A DNA stretch of 64,000 nt from contig CAZBMZ010000006.1 of the NCBI GenBank assembly GCA_964492845.1, positions 124,001-188,000 of the forward strand, read 5' to 3'. The position numbers and the translations under genes are program-made. This stretch comes from JADJPF01 sp964492845. GTDB lineage: Bacteria > Acidobacteriota > Blastocatellia > Chloracidobacteriales > JADJPF01. A model generated the notes under the pieces. It ran no database searches and had not been told where the DNA came from. It saw only the letters and a program-made list of their open reading frames with translations. Below are positions 29,501-38,546 of the stretch, in pieces. Numbering within the stretch: the first letter of the stretch is position 1; the number at the start of each line of letters is the position of its first letter.

Positions 29501-29552
29501 TGCTGCTTTTTCACCTCGTCAGTTTCAGGTAGGAATAAAAATATCTTTTTAA
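26526..29552 (+). CDS. TonB-dependent receptor, Oar-like, complete
   Basis: 1008 residues from the ATG at 26526, which has GGAG six bases upstream. A longer frame from a TTG at 26514 would start on that Shine-Dalgarno itself. Signal peptide to about residue 30 (ending LAQS), then a carboxypeptidase-regulatory-like domain (about 38-120; NGVVTDEEGRVIVNASVTAV), plug (about 140-250; SFNGLPARNNSITIDGLDNND, EFGKALGGVINIITRGGSNE) and a barrel ending in the terminal Phe of FQVGIKISF, the outer-membrane insertion signal. The transported substrate is unknown. A hairpin terminator follows. Confidence 0.93.
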   Translation: MQHNDKQLKFVLLTLLLYFFLLGNPQPILAQSGATTSNANGVVTDEEGRVIVNASVTAVNLQTNQTREIQTNEKGLFLLNELPPGNYEISAYAEGFAKISRKFNLTLGTTSYYNFILTVEAKEQEIIEVIANNILDESRTASSSNNDRGRIDSLPINRRNFLDFSLTSPRVTPDRTPQQGVAATSGLSFNGLPARNNSITIDGLDNNDAAPGGVRSTFSQEAVQEFQVVSDSYSAEFGKALGGVINIITRGGSNELHSSLFFLNRNETIAARNAFSLIKPEFKQYQFGATLGGAIKKNQAFYFLSFERLSVKQNSVVTITDDTVKSINSQGFSIRNGPIAFGIGTSTFLARTDFQIAPNDRLFVRYNYGRTFNGAGEPFGDLIGGSRVADTNAGRLSLDDNSIAVNNSYVSPSSNLVNETRFLYSRRNQTIVPIDPNGPQVNIVAPEGLIVFGAGTLLPQPRIQNIYQIINNVSLSRGSQQIKFGVDYTRDGVASGFVPIFRGGFAFFQPLDLSPLGGPAFSGLQAFDPSLRTPQQKAFLMGLSQALPGMIPGFPRLDLANSGLPAAFIQGFTRTTGGTTDIARNTFSAFFQDDIKINPNFLLKLGVRYDISRVDVLGNNNGNVAPRVAFSYQPSRLLKMRIHGGYGLFFAATIYGPALVGNEGEQGALQILSLQFPLSIPLYNSPNRRLPIGETLPPGVSLIPQLSLGFINQPNPRASYTQQANLGVDYLIDSNTVLSVSYAFVRGLKILSQRNINPIVRPIVGDPTGSALTGRIDTTKGDILEFTNAYDSYYNSFSVSFNRRLSKRFGFLSSYTFAKSIDNFIDIRNELQQSVDPTNPRGERGLSLQDVRSRFIFSGVWELSYTKNPFLRDFQLSSIVNLESGRAYNLLAGVDLNLNGDNPPGDRPLVGSTSIARNSGLTPGFANVDLRLSRSITVNEKYRLQFQIEAFNLFNRTNISDVNPIFPPDANGNFNLPAKDGNRFIAPRDRFRAAFSPRQFQVGIKISF

Positions 29553-29567
29553 TAGCTTTTCTCTAAA

Positions 29568-29596
29568 AAAGAGCAGTTTGTTAAAAGCTGCTCTTT
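29568..29596 (+). terminator. Terminator after TonB-dependent receptor
   Basis: AAAGAGCAG (29568-29576) pairs with CTGCTCTTT (29588-29596). The stem extends inward by TTT/AAA around a bulged G. It lies 16 bases after the receptor stop codon. Confidence 0.75.
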
Positions 29597-29629
29597 ATAC
29601 TATTCTAAGCTAGATTGACCCCAAATAGA

Positions 29630-31369
29630 TTAAACATTGATGCGATTTAATAATGTTTGAGCTTCTTCATTTTTATTAAGTTGAAGCAGTAAATTAGAAT
29701 ACATTCTTATTGTTTTAATAACCCAGGGATGATCATTAGCTAGTGATAGATCAAAGACGGCTATAGCTTTTTTGTAATAATCAACCGCTTCCATTTCTCT
29801 AGCTGTTTCAGCACATAGAATACCTAAATTAGCTAAAGTCATTGCAACAGAAGGGTGATTATCAGAAAAAGACTCTTTGTAACATTCTAGTGATTGTAAG
29901 TAACAATTTAAGGCTAAGTAGTAGTTTTCTTGGCTACGATAAACTTCACCAATATTATTAAGCGTGACAGCAATAGAAGGGTGATTATCGCCAAAAGTAC
30001 TTCTATAACTAGTTAGCGCAAGAAAATAACAATCTAAAGAAGAATCTAATAGCAGTTGTTTTTGGCAATAAATTCCTAGTTGATAAAATAAAGTAGCTAC
30101 TTCCAAAGAGTTAAATTTCATGGAAATAATAAATTCTGACAATGCTAGAGCAGAAGATAATATCCTTTGATGTAAAAAGGAAAATTGGAAGTCTTGAGGA
30201 TCTTTTAACGCCAAATAATTTAAAGACTTTGTCAAACTTTCAATTAATGAAACTTTAGTATTGTAGTTCATTAAATTGGCAATAGATGTTTTAAGCAAAC
30301 TATGAAGGGAAATAGAGTTATCAATATTATCTCGTTCTATCAATGAATAATTTAACAAAAGGGAAAGGGATTCATTGTAAATAAAAAAATTATTGAATGA
30401 ATCAGAAAGTATATCCCTCAAAAGGTGAGCAGATTCTGTAAATACCTCTTCTGGAATTTTTTCAAATGATAAGATTGAACAACATTGAAGTAACTCTGTC
30501 GCAGCAAGATTTTTTTTGTTTATTTGGTCAGCAGTTAACTTATAAATAGCAGTAATAATGCTGTTAACATTAATTTCTTCACTGTTTATATTTGTGTTCC
30601 TACTAGGAAAATACCTAATATTTTGGTATAGGGTAAGATAATCTGTCAATGAACACTTTGTTTGTTCAATATAAGCAGCAATCAAAGACAAAGCTAAGGG
30701 TAAGGCATTAACTTCTTGGATAATTTGTTGTGCAGAAAATTTATTTTTATCAGAAACATTCTCTAATGATTTTTCATCTTTTGCGATTAAATTTGCTCTT
30801 TTTAATAAAAACAAGGTTGCTTCATCAGCACTTAAAGGAGCTAAATTTATAACATAAGAATAGTTTGCTAGGTCTTGGCAATTAGTAGTAATTAAAATAT
30901 GGCCTTGATAATTAGTTGGTAAATATTCTGTCAATAATGCCATATCTTCCAATTGATCATAAACTAAAAGCCAATCACAATGATTAGATAACCAATTGTT
31001 AACCAATGATATATTGCGACGAGAATTAAAATTGTTAACATTGCCGGTTGTTATTAAACCTAAAAGACGAGCAGTATCATAATAGCTGTTGCTAAAAGTA
31101 ACTTCATTTTTAGCATTAATCCAAAAAATATTTTGGTATTTATTGATATTAAGATAGCAAAATTCAAGTGCTGTGTGTGTTTTCCCAATGCCATTAAACC
31201 CTGTAAGTACTTGGGTAACAGCATTATTTTCATTTATAGAAAATACTTGATATAACTTATCAAGTATTTCTTCTCTACCAGTGAAAAAGTCGTTACGTTT
31301 AGGTAAGTTATTTCCACTAAGAGTAGTAAAAACTAATCTTTCTTGAAAAGTTTGTATTGGTCGGCTCAT
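29630..31369 (-). CDS. STAND (NB-ARC-like) ATPase with TPR repeats
   Basis: 579 residues. After a short N-terminus with FFTGREEILDKL, the P-loop GFNGIGKT (57-64) and a Walker B strand WLLVYDQLED (Asp138) define an NB-ARC-type NTPase, with ILITTNCQ and NLAPLSADEA further on. C-terminal TPRs (about 430-575) carry the repeated GDNHPS.A.TL.N(I/L)G pattern typical of kinesin-light-chain-like TPR proteins. Such proteins oligomerise when a signal binds the repeats. No enzymatic effector domain is fused or adjacent, so a defence role is possible but unsupported. Confidence 0.85.
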   Translation of the reverse strand: MSRPIQTFQERLVFTTLSGNNLPKRNDFFTGREEILDKLYQVFSINENNAVTQVLTGFNGIGKTHTALEFCYLNINKYQNIFWINAKNEVTFSNSYYDTARLLGLITTGNVNNFNSRRNISLVNNWLSNHCDWLLVYDQLEDMALLTEYLPTNYQGHILITTNCQDLANYSYVINLAPLSADEATLFLLKRANLIAKDEKSLENVSDKNKFSAQQIIQEVNALPLALSLIAAYIEQTKCSLTDYLTLYQNIRYFPSRNTNINSEEINVNSIITAIYKLTADQINKKNLAATELLQCCSILSFEKIPEEVFTESAHLLRDILSDSFNNFFIYNESLSLLLNYSLIERDNIDNSISLHSLLKTSIANLMNYNTKVSLIESLTKSLNYLALKDPQDFQFSFLHQRILSSALALSEFIISMKFNSLEVATLFYQLGIYCQKQLLLDSSLDCYFLALTSYRSTFGDNHPSIAVTLNNIGEVYRSQENYYLALNCYLQSLECYKESFSDNHPSVAMTLANLGILCAETAREMEAVDYYKKAIAVFDLSLANDHPWVIKTIRMYSNLLLQLNKNEEAQTLLNRINV

Positions 31370-31620
31370 TTTTCTACACCAAAAAGTTATTAATATTAAT
31401 ATGTTTATTGTAGTACGAAAGCACTAAGTATATAGGATTTTTGGGAAGTAAGAAATTAGTAATTTTCATAGGTTATTAAGAAATTTAATTTGGTGGATAA
31501 CAAAAGCTGGATTTTCTACCAGATAGAAACAAAAATTTTAGAGGTATTTTTATTAAAATAATGGAGTGCTAGCTTAATTTTTCCTTATTAGTATTTGAAG
31601 TTTTTAGCTAATAGCCTAGG

Positions 31621-32865
31621 TTAAAACAATATCAAAAATATACTAACGATAAAACCTAAAACATAAATAAGAGAGACTTTATAAAAAAGTTGTCTATTAC
31701 CAAGCAATGCTACCATTGCAGCCTTAAAAACAGAATTAGCCATTATTGCAATTAAAATAACTCTCCAACCATTATCAGCATCAAATGTGTTATTTTTAAC
31801 AAGTTGAGCAGTAGAAATTGTGATAGCGTCAACATCTGTTAAGCCAGAAATTGCTGCAATTATATAAATTCCTTTATTGCCAAAATAATCTTTAGCTACA
31901 GCAATAGCAAATAAAATTACAACATAGAAAACACTAAAAAACAGTGCAGTTTTTAGTTGAGCAGGATTATTTTGCTCAGGCATTTGCCCAGTAATTTTGT
32001 CACCAAAAAACCATAGTAAAAAAGAAAGTAGTAAAAAAGTAGCAAACATTATCAAAATAGGTACACTTGCTTTAGGTAAAAAGCTTGGAGCTACAACAGC
32101 AATTTCTAAAAGAACACGAATAAAAACAACTGTTGAAGCAATGATGATGACTAGAGTTGAAGCATTATTATTTTCAGGCGCATTTGCAGAAAGTTTTGCA
32201 TAACTAGCTGTGGTTGCAGTGCTAGAAATCATTCCTCCTAATATTCCACTAACAAAAATTCCTACATCTTCTTGAAAAAATCTATATTTATAAATTATGT
32301 ATCCACCTAAGTTAATAGCTACAATTAAAACTACTAATAACCACATTTTATAAGGATTAAAAATTGAGTATGGGCCATAGGTTTTATTAGGCAGTACAGG
32401 TAAAATAACTAAAGCAATTAACACAAATTGCATAATTGCTTTTAAGTCGTTATCTCCCAATTTAGCAAGTAAGCCACGAAGTTGTTTTTTTAATTGCAGC
32501 AAAATAGCTACAGAGCCACCAATAGCAATAGCAACTTCTAATGGGCCAACAGTTAAAAAAGCTCCAACACCAAACATTAATAAAATTGCTACTTCAGAAG
32601 TTATACCTGCTAGCGGAGTTTCATTTTTTAAGGCAATAAGATTGCCTATTAAAACGAGTGCAGCTAGTGACAAAAAGGCTGACGCAATTACCCAACCGCC
32701 AAAACTTTTAGCTAAAAGCCCGCAAACTGTTCCTAATATTGTAATAAGTGGAAATGTTCGCAGTCCTGCTAAATGTGCAGCAGCAGCATATTCTCTTTGT
32801 AGTCCAACAAGTAAACCTAAACCTAAAGCTATTGCTAATTGCTCAAATATAATTGTTAATTCCAT
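31621..32865 (-). CDS. MgtC/SapB family membrane protein with DUF4010
   Basis: 414 residues with about a dozen hydrophobic helices. The N-terminal third is the MgtC/SapB region (ALGLGLLVGLQREY, LRTFPLITILG) and the rest is DUF4010. Family members are inner-membrane proteins linked to magnesium limitation or acid stress, but the DUF4010 fusions have no settled role. Its neighbours are unrelated. Confidence 0.88.
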   Translation of the reverse strand: MELTIIFEQLAIALGLGLLVGLQREYAAAAHLAGLRTFPLITILGTVCGLLAKSFGGWVIASAFLSLAALVLIGNLIALKNETPLAGITSEVAILLMFGVGAFLTVGPLEVAIAIGGSVAILLQLKKQLRGLLAKLGDNDLKAIMQFVLIALVILPVLPNKTYGPYSIFNPYKMWLLVVLIVAINLGGYIIYKYRFFQEDVGIFVSGILGGMISSTATTASYAKLSANAPENNNASTLVIIIASTVVFIRVLLEIAVVAPSFLPKASVPILIMFATFLLLSFLLWFFGDKITGQMPEQNNPAQLKTALFFSVFYVVILFAIAVAKDYFGNKGIYIIAAISGLTDVDAITISTAQLVKNNTFDADNGWRVILIAIMANSVFKAAMVALLGNRQLFYKVSLIYVLGFIVSIFLILF

Positions 32866-32917
32866 TTTGGTTATAAAATGATTTTATAGATAAACTATGA
32901 GTAATTTTAAGGGGCAA

Positions 32918-32947
32918 AACTTCCCAAAGATTTTTCTTTGGGAAGTT
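32918..32947 (-). terminator. Terminator of aminotransferase gene
   Basis: Perfect 13-bp stem (32918-32930 with 32935-32947) with a 4-base loop. On the minus strand it is followed by TTTT. It lies 15 bases after the aminotransferase stop codon. Confidence 0.75.
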
Positions 32948-32961
32948 ATTAAACAAAGAGA

Positions 32962-34125
32962 CTAGGAAAGAGCTTTAATGATTTGTTGTGCTGCTTTTGT
33001 GAGCATGTCTTCTTCACGAGCAAAGCAGAAACGCATATATTTTTCGCCTATCGCGCTATCAGTAAAAGCTGTGCCAGGTACACCTGCAACTTGGCCTTTT
33101 TCAATTAAAAACTGAGTTAAACTTTCTGAATCAGCAAAATTTTCAGGAATTTTTGCCCAAGCATAAAAATTAGACCGAGAATCATAAACATCAAAACCTA
33201 CTTTACTTAAAGCCTCGGTTAAAATCTTTCGCTTGACTGCATAGGCACTACGTAGCCTTTCATAATAGCCTTCATCAACAGTTAACACACGAGCTAATGC
33301 ATGTTGAAGTGGTGTAGGAGTACAAACATAAAAAACATTTCCTACATTATGAACTGGGCCTACTAGCTCACCAGCACCAAAAACATAGCCCAAACGCCAG
33401 CCAGAAACCGCCCAAGACTTGGAAAAAGAGTTACAAGTAATTGTGCGTGAGTACATATCTGGTAGTGTTGCAATAGAAATATGGTCATCTTCTGAAATAA
33501 CAAAATGCTCATAAACTTCATCAGAAATACATAAAAGATCAAATTCTATGCAACAATCAGCAATTGCTTGTAGCTCATCACGAGTAAAAACTTTTCCTGT
33601 TGGATTGGTTGGACTACAAACTAAAATTGCTTTAAGTGGGTGGTCTTTACGCTCTTTTCCTGCTCGACAACGTGCGCGAAGTTCATCTACATCTAGTTTT
33701 AAGTCTTGACCTTTTAGCTCAATTACATCTGCTTTAGCATTACAGGTTTCTAGGATTTTTTTATGGTAAGGATAATAAGGCTCAAATAAAAGCATTGAAG
33801 CATTAGTCAAATAAGTATGAGCAATTGATACTAATGCTCCTGTTGCTCCGGGAGTGATAAGTATTTGATAGGGTTTAGAATCTACATCAATTTTAATTTT
33901 ATTAAAACGAGCTATTTTTTCTGCTGTTGCTCTACGTAGTTCAGGCACTCCTTCAAATAATGAATAATGATTAAGTCCGTCGCTTATTACTTGATTAAGC
34001 GCGGCTGATAAAACTGGTTCTAAGGCTACCTCAGATTGACCCTGTACAAGATTACCACTTGGTGGTACTAGACGGGTAATCATACGAATATCTGGTTTAG
34101 ATTTTTTGGTCACGCCAAACCTCAC
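32962..34125 (-). CDS. PLP-dependent aminotransferase, aspartate aminotransferase fold I
   Basis: 387 residues, cytoplasmic. The PLP lysine is Lys236 in NSFSKSWAVSGWR. NPTGK (174-178) and SDEVYE (201-206) are the usual cofactor-contact motifs. The family covers aspartate, aromatic and branched-chain aminotransferases; the substrate cannot be decided from sequence. It carries its own terminator and has no biosynthetic partners nearby. Confidence 0.92.
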   Translation of the reverse strand: MRFGVTKKSKPDIRMITRLVPPSGNLVQGQSEVALEPVLSAALNQVISDGLNHYSLFEGVPELRRATAEKIARFNKIKIDVDSKPYQILITPGATGALVSIAHTYLTNASMLLFEPYYPYHKKILETCNAKADVIELKGQDLKLDVDELRARCRAGKERKDHPLKAILVCSPTNPTGKVFTRDELQAIADCCIEFDLLCISDEVYEHFVISEDDHISIATLPDMYSRTITCNSFSKSWAVSGWRLGYVFGAGELVGPVHNVGNVFYVCTPTPLQHALARVLTVDEGYYERLRSAYAVKRKILTEALSKVGFDVYDSRSNFYAWAKIPENFADSESLTQFLIEKGQVAGVPGTAFTDSAIGEKYMRFCFAREEDMLTKAAQQIIKALS

Positions 34126-34227
34126 TAAATAAAGATATTTGCTCTGTTTTCAAGCTAAGTAAAATACTGATAAACAGAGCTTTGGCGATTATAACATACA
34201 AAAATCTTTTCCCAAGACCGCATCTAG

Positions 34228-35535
34228 CTATTTTGTTAAAACTTGCTCAGGCTGTTTTCTTACCTGAATTTCTTCTGGCGCACCTGCATGTAAGCGATGA
34301 CCTGTAATAAGACGCGCTCCGCGTTTATAGGTAAAATATGACCAAACCCATTGAAAAAAGACTATAAAACGGTTGCGAAAACCTATTAAAAAGAAAATAT
34401 GAACAGCCATCCACATAACCCAAGCTAGTAAACCACTAAATTGTAGTTTTCCTGAGTATGCAACTGCTGCTGAACGTCCAATTGTTGCCATACTTCCTTT
34501 ATCAACATAGTGAAATTCTAGGGGTTCTTTACCTTGGAGCATATTAATTATTGATTTAGCTGCTCTAACGCCTTGCTGCATTGCAACAGGAGCAACGCCC
34601 GGCAATGGTTGACCTGTTTGATGTGTAAAACAAGCTGTATCACCAATTACTAAAACTTCTTTGTGTCCAGGAATGGTTAGATTTTTTTCAACTACCACAC
34701 GCCCGGCCCGGTCTAGTTCAACTCCTAAAGTTTTAGTTATTGAATTACTTTGTACCCCTGCACCCCAAAGCACAGTTGCAGAAGGGATAAATCCTTTATC
34801 TAGCTCAACACCTTCTGCCGTTATATTTACCACACTAACACCTGTGCGAACTTCTACACCTAGGTTTTGCAATTGTTCAGTAGCTTTTTTAGAAAGATTT
34901 TCTGGAAATGAAGATAAAATTTTGTCAGCACGCTCAACCAAAATTACTTTTGTAGATGTAGGGTTAATGGTGCGAAAATCAGATTTTAATACATGTCGTG
35001 CTAGCTCAGCTAAAGCACCAGCTAGTTCAACACCTGTTGGGCCGCCACCAATAACAACAAAAGTTAATAGCTGACTTTCTTTTTCTTGGTTTTGTTCACG
35101 TTCGGCTTCTTCAAATGCAACTAAAACACGCCGACGAATTTCTATTGCCTCATCTAAGTCTTTAAGTCCAATAGCATATTTTTCCCAATGATTATTGCCA
35201 AAATAGTTATTTTTCATTCCAGTAGCCAAAATTAAATAATCATACTTAATTTGACCATTAGTAGTTTTTATTGTCTTACTTTTTAAGTCTACACTTAAGA
35301 CTTCATCTAGGATGACATTAGTATTTTTTTGTTTTCGCAAAGTTGAACGAAGCGGAAAAGCTATTTCTGCTGGAGAAATACCAGCAATAGCAACTTGGTA
35401 GAGTAGGGGCTGGAAAAGATGGTGATTAAGGCGATCTACTAATGTAATTTCTACGTCAGCCGATTTTAATTCTTTGGCAGCTTTTAAGCCACCAAAACCA
35501 CCTCCAATAATTACTACATGCGGTTTTTTTGACAT
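34228..35535 (-). CDS. ndh: Type II NADH:quinone dehydrogenase
   Basis: 435 residues. Two Rossmann nucleotide-binding motifs are visible: GGGFGG (11-16) for FAD and VIGGGPTGVELAGAL for NADH. The C-terminus (about 360-410) has amphipathic or hydrophobic segments (VMWMAVHIFFLIGF, FFQWVWSYF) that anchor NDH-2 to the inner membrane. It oxidises NADH and reduces quinone without pumping protons. The gene stands alone. Confidence 0.92.
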   Translation of the reverse strand: MSKKPHVVIIGGGFGGLKAAKELKSADVEITLVDRLNHHLFQPLLYQVAIAGISPAEIAFPLRSTLRKQKNTNVILDEVLSVDLKSKTIKTTNGQIKYDYLILATGMKNNYFGNNHWEKYAIGLKDLDEAIEIRRRVLVAFEEAEREQNQEKESQLLTFVVIGGGPTGVELAGALAELARHVLKSDFRTINPTSTKVILVERADKILSSFPENLSKKATEQLQNLGVEVRTGVSVVNITAEGVELDKGFIPSATVLWGAGVQSNSITKTLGVELDRAGRVVVEKNLTIPGHKEVLVIGDTACFTHQTGQPLPGVAPVAMQQGVRAAKSIINMLQGKEPLEFHYVDKGSMATIGRSAAVAYSGKLQFSGLLAWVMWMAVHIFFLIGFRNRFIVFFQWVWSYFTYKRGARLITGHRLHAGAPEEIQVRKQPEQVLTK

Positions 35536-35786
35536 ATTTTTCCAAAGACCTCGCTTTAGTTCTATAGTTTTATATAACCATCACACTTGGGTTTTACGTC
35601 TACAAACCCGATAGAGTTTATCATTGTTAGATAAAATCTTAGTGTTAAATAAGTAAGACTAGGTAAAACAAAGCTTTTTTGGAGAATTTTGATTGCTATT
35701 ATTTATTGTAAAAAATCCAAGATTTGTGCTTTTATCCTTATTAATAAGCAAAATATTACCCTATTAAAGTTAATTATTGGAAATTT

Positions 35787-36437
35787 ATGGTCAAAGTTAA
35801 TTTAGTTTATCCAAAAATTCCTGATAGTAGAAATTCTCCTACAAAAACTTGTATTGCTTTTAAGAAATATGATGGGACAAATTTGCATTGGGTATGGGAA
35901 AGAGAACTTAGCTGGTATGGTTTTGGAACACGTCGAGATCGCTTTGATTTAGATGATCAAGGAATTAAGGATTTTAACCAAGCTCATCCAGGACTTGAGC
36001 AATCATCAGAAATTTTCTTAGAGAATTTTGCAAAACCACTAGAAATTATATTTTTAGAAAATCCAAAATATCAAACTAGCCCAGAAATTATAGTCTTTAC
36101 AGAATTTTTTGGCTCTAATTCCTTTGCTGGAATGCACAAGAAAGACGATCTAAAAGAATTGGTTATGTTTGATGTACAAACAGACAAAGAAATTATTAGC
36201 CCTGATGAATTTATTATAGATTTTGCAGAGCTAAATATTGCAGAAGTAGTTTATAAAGGCAAACTTACAGGAAAATTTAAGGATGATGTACGCGAAGGAA
36301 AATATGATGTAGTTGAAGGCGTTATTTGCAAAGGTGGAAAAGGTGATGATTTATGGATGGTAAAAATTAAAACTTATGAATATCTGGAAAAACTAAAGCA
36401 AGCCTTTGCAGATGACTGGGAAAACTACTGGGAATAA
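35787..36437 (+). CDS. Predicted RNA ligase (nucleotidyltransferase superfamily)
   Basis: 216 residues, not a housekeeping NAD-dependent DNA ligase. Motif I is FKKYDGTN with Lys27 as the AMP-accepting lysine, motif III FTEFFG (104-109), motif IV VEGVI (176-180) and motif V WMVKIK (190-195): the full adenylation core of RNA_ligase-type enzymes. There is no OB-fold or other added domain. It would join or repair RNA 3'-OH/5'-P ends. Neighbours do not reveal a substrate. Family assignment is from motif order and spacing. Confidence 0.75.
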   Translation: MVKVNLVYPKIPDSRNSPTKTCIAFKKYDGTNLHWVWERELSWYGFGTRRDRFDLDDQGIKDFNQAHPGLEQSSEIFLENFAKPLEIIFLENPKYQTSPEIIVFTEFFGSNSFAGMHKKDDLKELVMFDVQTDKEIISPDEFIIDFAELNIAEVVYKGKLTGKFKDDVREGKYDVVEGVICKGGKGDDLWMVKIKTYEYLEKLKQAFADDWENYWE

Positions 36438-36541
36438 ATACCTGCAATCAATAGCAAAAAGAGAAAATGCAAGCGGAACAAAAGTAAAAAGTTGGTGTCT
36501 AAAATAAAAAAATCATAACTTTGTAAAGGAAGCCTACAAAG

Positions 36542-37039
36542 ATGAAAAACTCTATAAAACAACTTTTTACTTTAATACTTGCATTTTTTGTTGGAACATT
36601 AGTAAATCATACAAATAATTATTTTATAAACATTGATAGCACTAATAAATCTAAAGAAACCCCATCTCAAAATAATTTTGAAGAAGACCTGCAATTAGAA
36701 GACATTACAGAAATAGAGGAAAGTTCAGTAGATAAGAAGTCTACTAAAGTAGTAAGACGCTCTTATTGCAACACAGTCCCTGTAAAAGTAGTTCATCGAG
36801 AAATTCCAATTTATCCAGAAAAAGCAAAAGCAGAAAACATTACAGGAGATGTTCTAATAAGAGTTGAAGTTAATGGGGAAGGAAATGTTATTGTAGCTCG
36901 CGGTAGCTCTGCAAATAATCCACTTTTACAAGAAGTTGCTATTGTTGCTGCTTGTAAAACCACCTTTTCTTTTCCAGAAGATTATAAAAACTCTATTCCC
37001 GCCCCTATACTTTTAACCTATAGATTTACATTAGACTAG
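36542..37039 (+). CDS. TonB C-terminal domain protein
   Basis: 165 residues: an N-terminal transmembrane anchor (about 8-24), an acidic linker, and a TonB-C-like domain (about 85-165) with YPEKAKAENITGDVLIRVEV and NPLLQEVAIVAA. It could energise an outer-membrane receptor, but no exbB/exbD is nearby and the linker lacks the usual Pro-Lys/Pro-Glu repeats, so it may be a short TonB variant. A good GGAAGC-type site precedes the ATG. Confidence 0.75.
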   Translation: MKNSIKQLFTLILAFFVGTLVNHTNNYFINIDSTNKSKETPSQNNFEEDLQLEDITEIEESSVDKKSTKVVRRSYCNTVPVKVVHREIPIYPEKAKAENITGDVLIRVEVNGEGNVIVARGSSANNPLLQEVAIVAACKTTFSFPEDYKNSIPAPILLTYRFTLD

Positions 37040-37094
37040 AAAAAATAATATATTAAGGAGCTAACTATTAATTATTTTGTTCAAAAGAGGGTGA

Positions 37095-37667
37095 ATGAAG
37101 GATAGAGATTTTGAAGCAGGAATAAAGTACTTAAAAGAAAGTTTCTCAGAACCTTGGAATTTAATTATAGAAAAAGCATGTCGAGAAAACTTGCGTCATG
37201 ACTCACAACCTAAACGAAGTAAATTTTTAGCTTATGCAAACCAGCATAAATATGGCCCAAATGAAATTACAATTTGTGAAGGAAATTTTAAGCAATTAGT
37301 ATTTGAAATAATGCTTAAGAGTGGAAAATGTACGGCTCCTAGTTTAAGCGATATGCCTATACATACAGGCATGATAGACACCTTAAGACCTTTTAAGGAT
37401 AAAATAGTAAAACTAGTAAATGATAAAGATCTTGAAGTTTACAATGTTACATTACCAGAACATGTGCTTTTTCCTGGTTTTGTAAAATTAAATGTTTATG
37501 AAAGAAGTGGAAAGACCTTTGTAGGTGTTTTAGGGGAAGGCATAGGAAATTGGGGAAGGGTAAATACATTTTTTGGGCCATTGATTTTTAAAAGAATCTT
37601 AAACCGGGATCTTGTTCCCATTGTGCAGGCAAATATCAAATTAGAAGAAAATTATGAAAATAAATAA
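37095..37667 (+). CDS. Protein of unknown function, coupled to caspase-like gene
   Basis: 190 residues, soluble, with no signal peptide and no recognised family. The N-terminus is basic and helical; a Gly-rich segment GVLGEGIGNWGRVNTFFG lies near 145-165. AGAGG precedes the ATG. Its last 14 bases overlap the start of the caspase-like gene at 37654, indicating translational coupling and a functional link. Confidence 0.55.
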   Translation: MKDRDFEAGIKYLKESFSEPWNLIIEKACRENLRHDSQPKRSKFLAYANQHKYGPNEITICEGNFKQLVFEIMLKSGKCTAPSLSDMPIHTGMIDTLRPFKDKIVKLVNDKDLEVYNVTLPEHVLFPGFVKLNVYERSGKTFVGVLGEGIGNWGRVNTFFGPLIFKRILNRDLVPIVQANIKLEENYENK

Positions 37668-38481
37668 TGTATTTTTGATTCTAATAACCTGGATTTTACT
37701 ATGTGTAAGCTGTGTAACAACAATTAGAGCAAATGAATTCAAAGAGAAAAAGTCCTTAGATAATATAAAAACAATACATGTTTTAGTAGCATTATGTGAT
37801 AACCAATATCAAAGAATAGTTCCTGTTCCGGCTAAAATAGGCAATGGAGATGATTTATTAAATAATTTATATTGGGGCGCGGCTTATGGAGTAAAAAATT
37901 ATTTTTCTAAATCTAAGCAATGGCAGTTAATAGCATCAATAAAAGATCCTAAAGCGGGAATAATTCTTGAAAGAGTTGTTTTTAAGAATATAAATAGCAA
38001 TATATATTTAGTAGCAGATGCGTATAGAGGTAGAGAAATAGAAAAATGCACAGTTGATTTATTAGAGTTTGCTTCAGGTAAAGGAAAAAGTGAAGTAGAA
38101 ATATTTGATAAGAATAAGAAAATAAAGTTAAATATTGGTGGTCAAGCAAATTTAATTTCTTATATTGGACATAATGGCTTGATGGATTTTCAACTAAAAG
38201 AATATCCAAAACAAGCAAGTCAAAATAAAAGAGATATCGTTATTTTAGCTTGTGCAAGTAAGAATTATTTTCAAAAACCTATACTAACATCAGGAGCAAA
38301 TCCAATATTATGGACAACAAATTTTATGGCACCAGAAGCTTATGTTTTAGAAGCGGCAATAAATAGTTGGATAAATGATGAAAGTTTAGAAACCCTTAGA
38401 TTAAAAGCAGCACAAGCCTATAATAAATATCAAAAGTGTGGAATTAAGGGAGCTTTGCGGCTGTTTTCTAGTAGTTGGTAA
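37654..38481 (+). CDS. Secreted/lipoprotein caspase-like (clan CD-like) protein
   Basis: 275 residues. The hydrophobic N-terminus ends in a possible lipobox (LCVSC, Cys at about 20). A beta-strand followed by His173 (LISYIGHNG) and a second strand followed by Cys200 (DIVILACAS) reproduce the His...Cys dyad layout of clan CD peptidases (caspase, gingipain, CHAT). The His-to-Cys distance of 27 residues is nearer to gingipain (C25) than to the 53 in the protein at 2545. The start overlaps the upstream gene by 14 bases. Assignment is by pattern only. Confidence 0.5.
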   Translation: MKINNVFLILITWILLCVSCVTTIRANEFKEKKSLDNIKTIHVLVALCDNQYQRIVPVPAKIGNGDDLLNNLYWGAAYGVKNYFSKSKQWQLIASIKDPKAGIILERVVFKNINSNIYLVADAYRGREIEKCTVDLLEFASGKGKSEVEIFDKNKKIKLNIGGQANLISYIGHNGLMDFQLKEYPKQASQNKRDIVILACASKNYFQKPILTSGANPILWTTNFMAPEAYVLEAAINSWINDESLETLRLKAAQAYNKYQKCGIKGALRLFSSSW

Positions 38482-38546
38482 TTAGTTAAAGATTAATTAA
38501 ATAAAACATTCTTTCAAATTTTAGTGTTTTTGTAAGGAAAGTTTAC

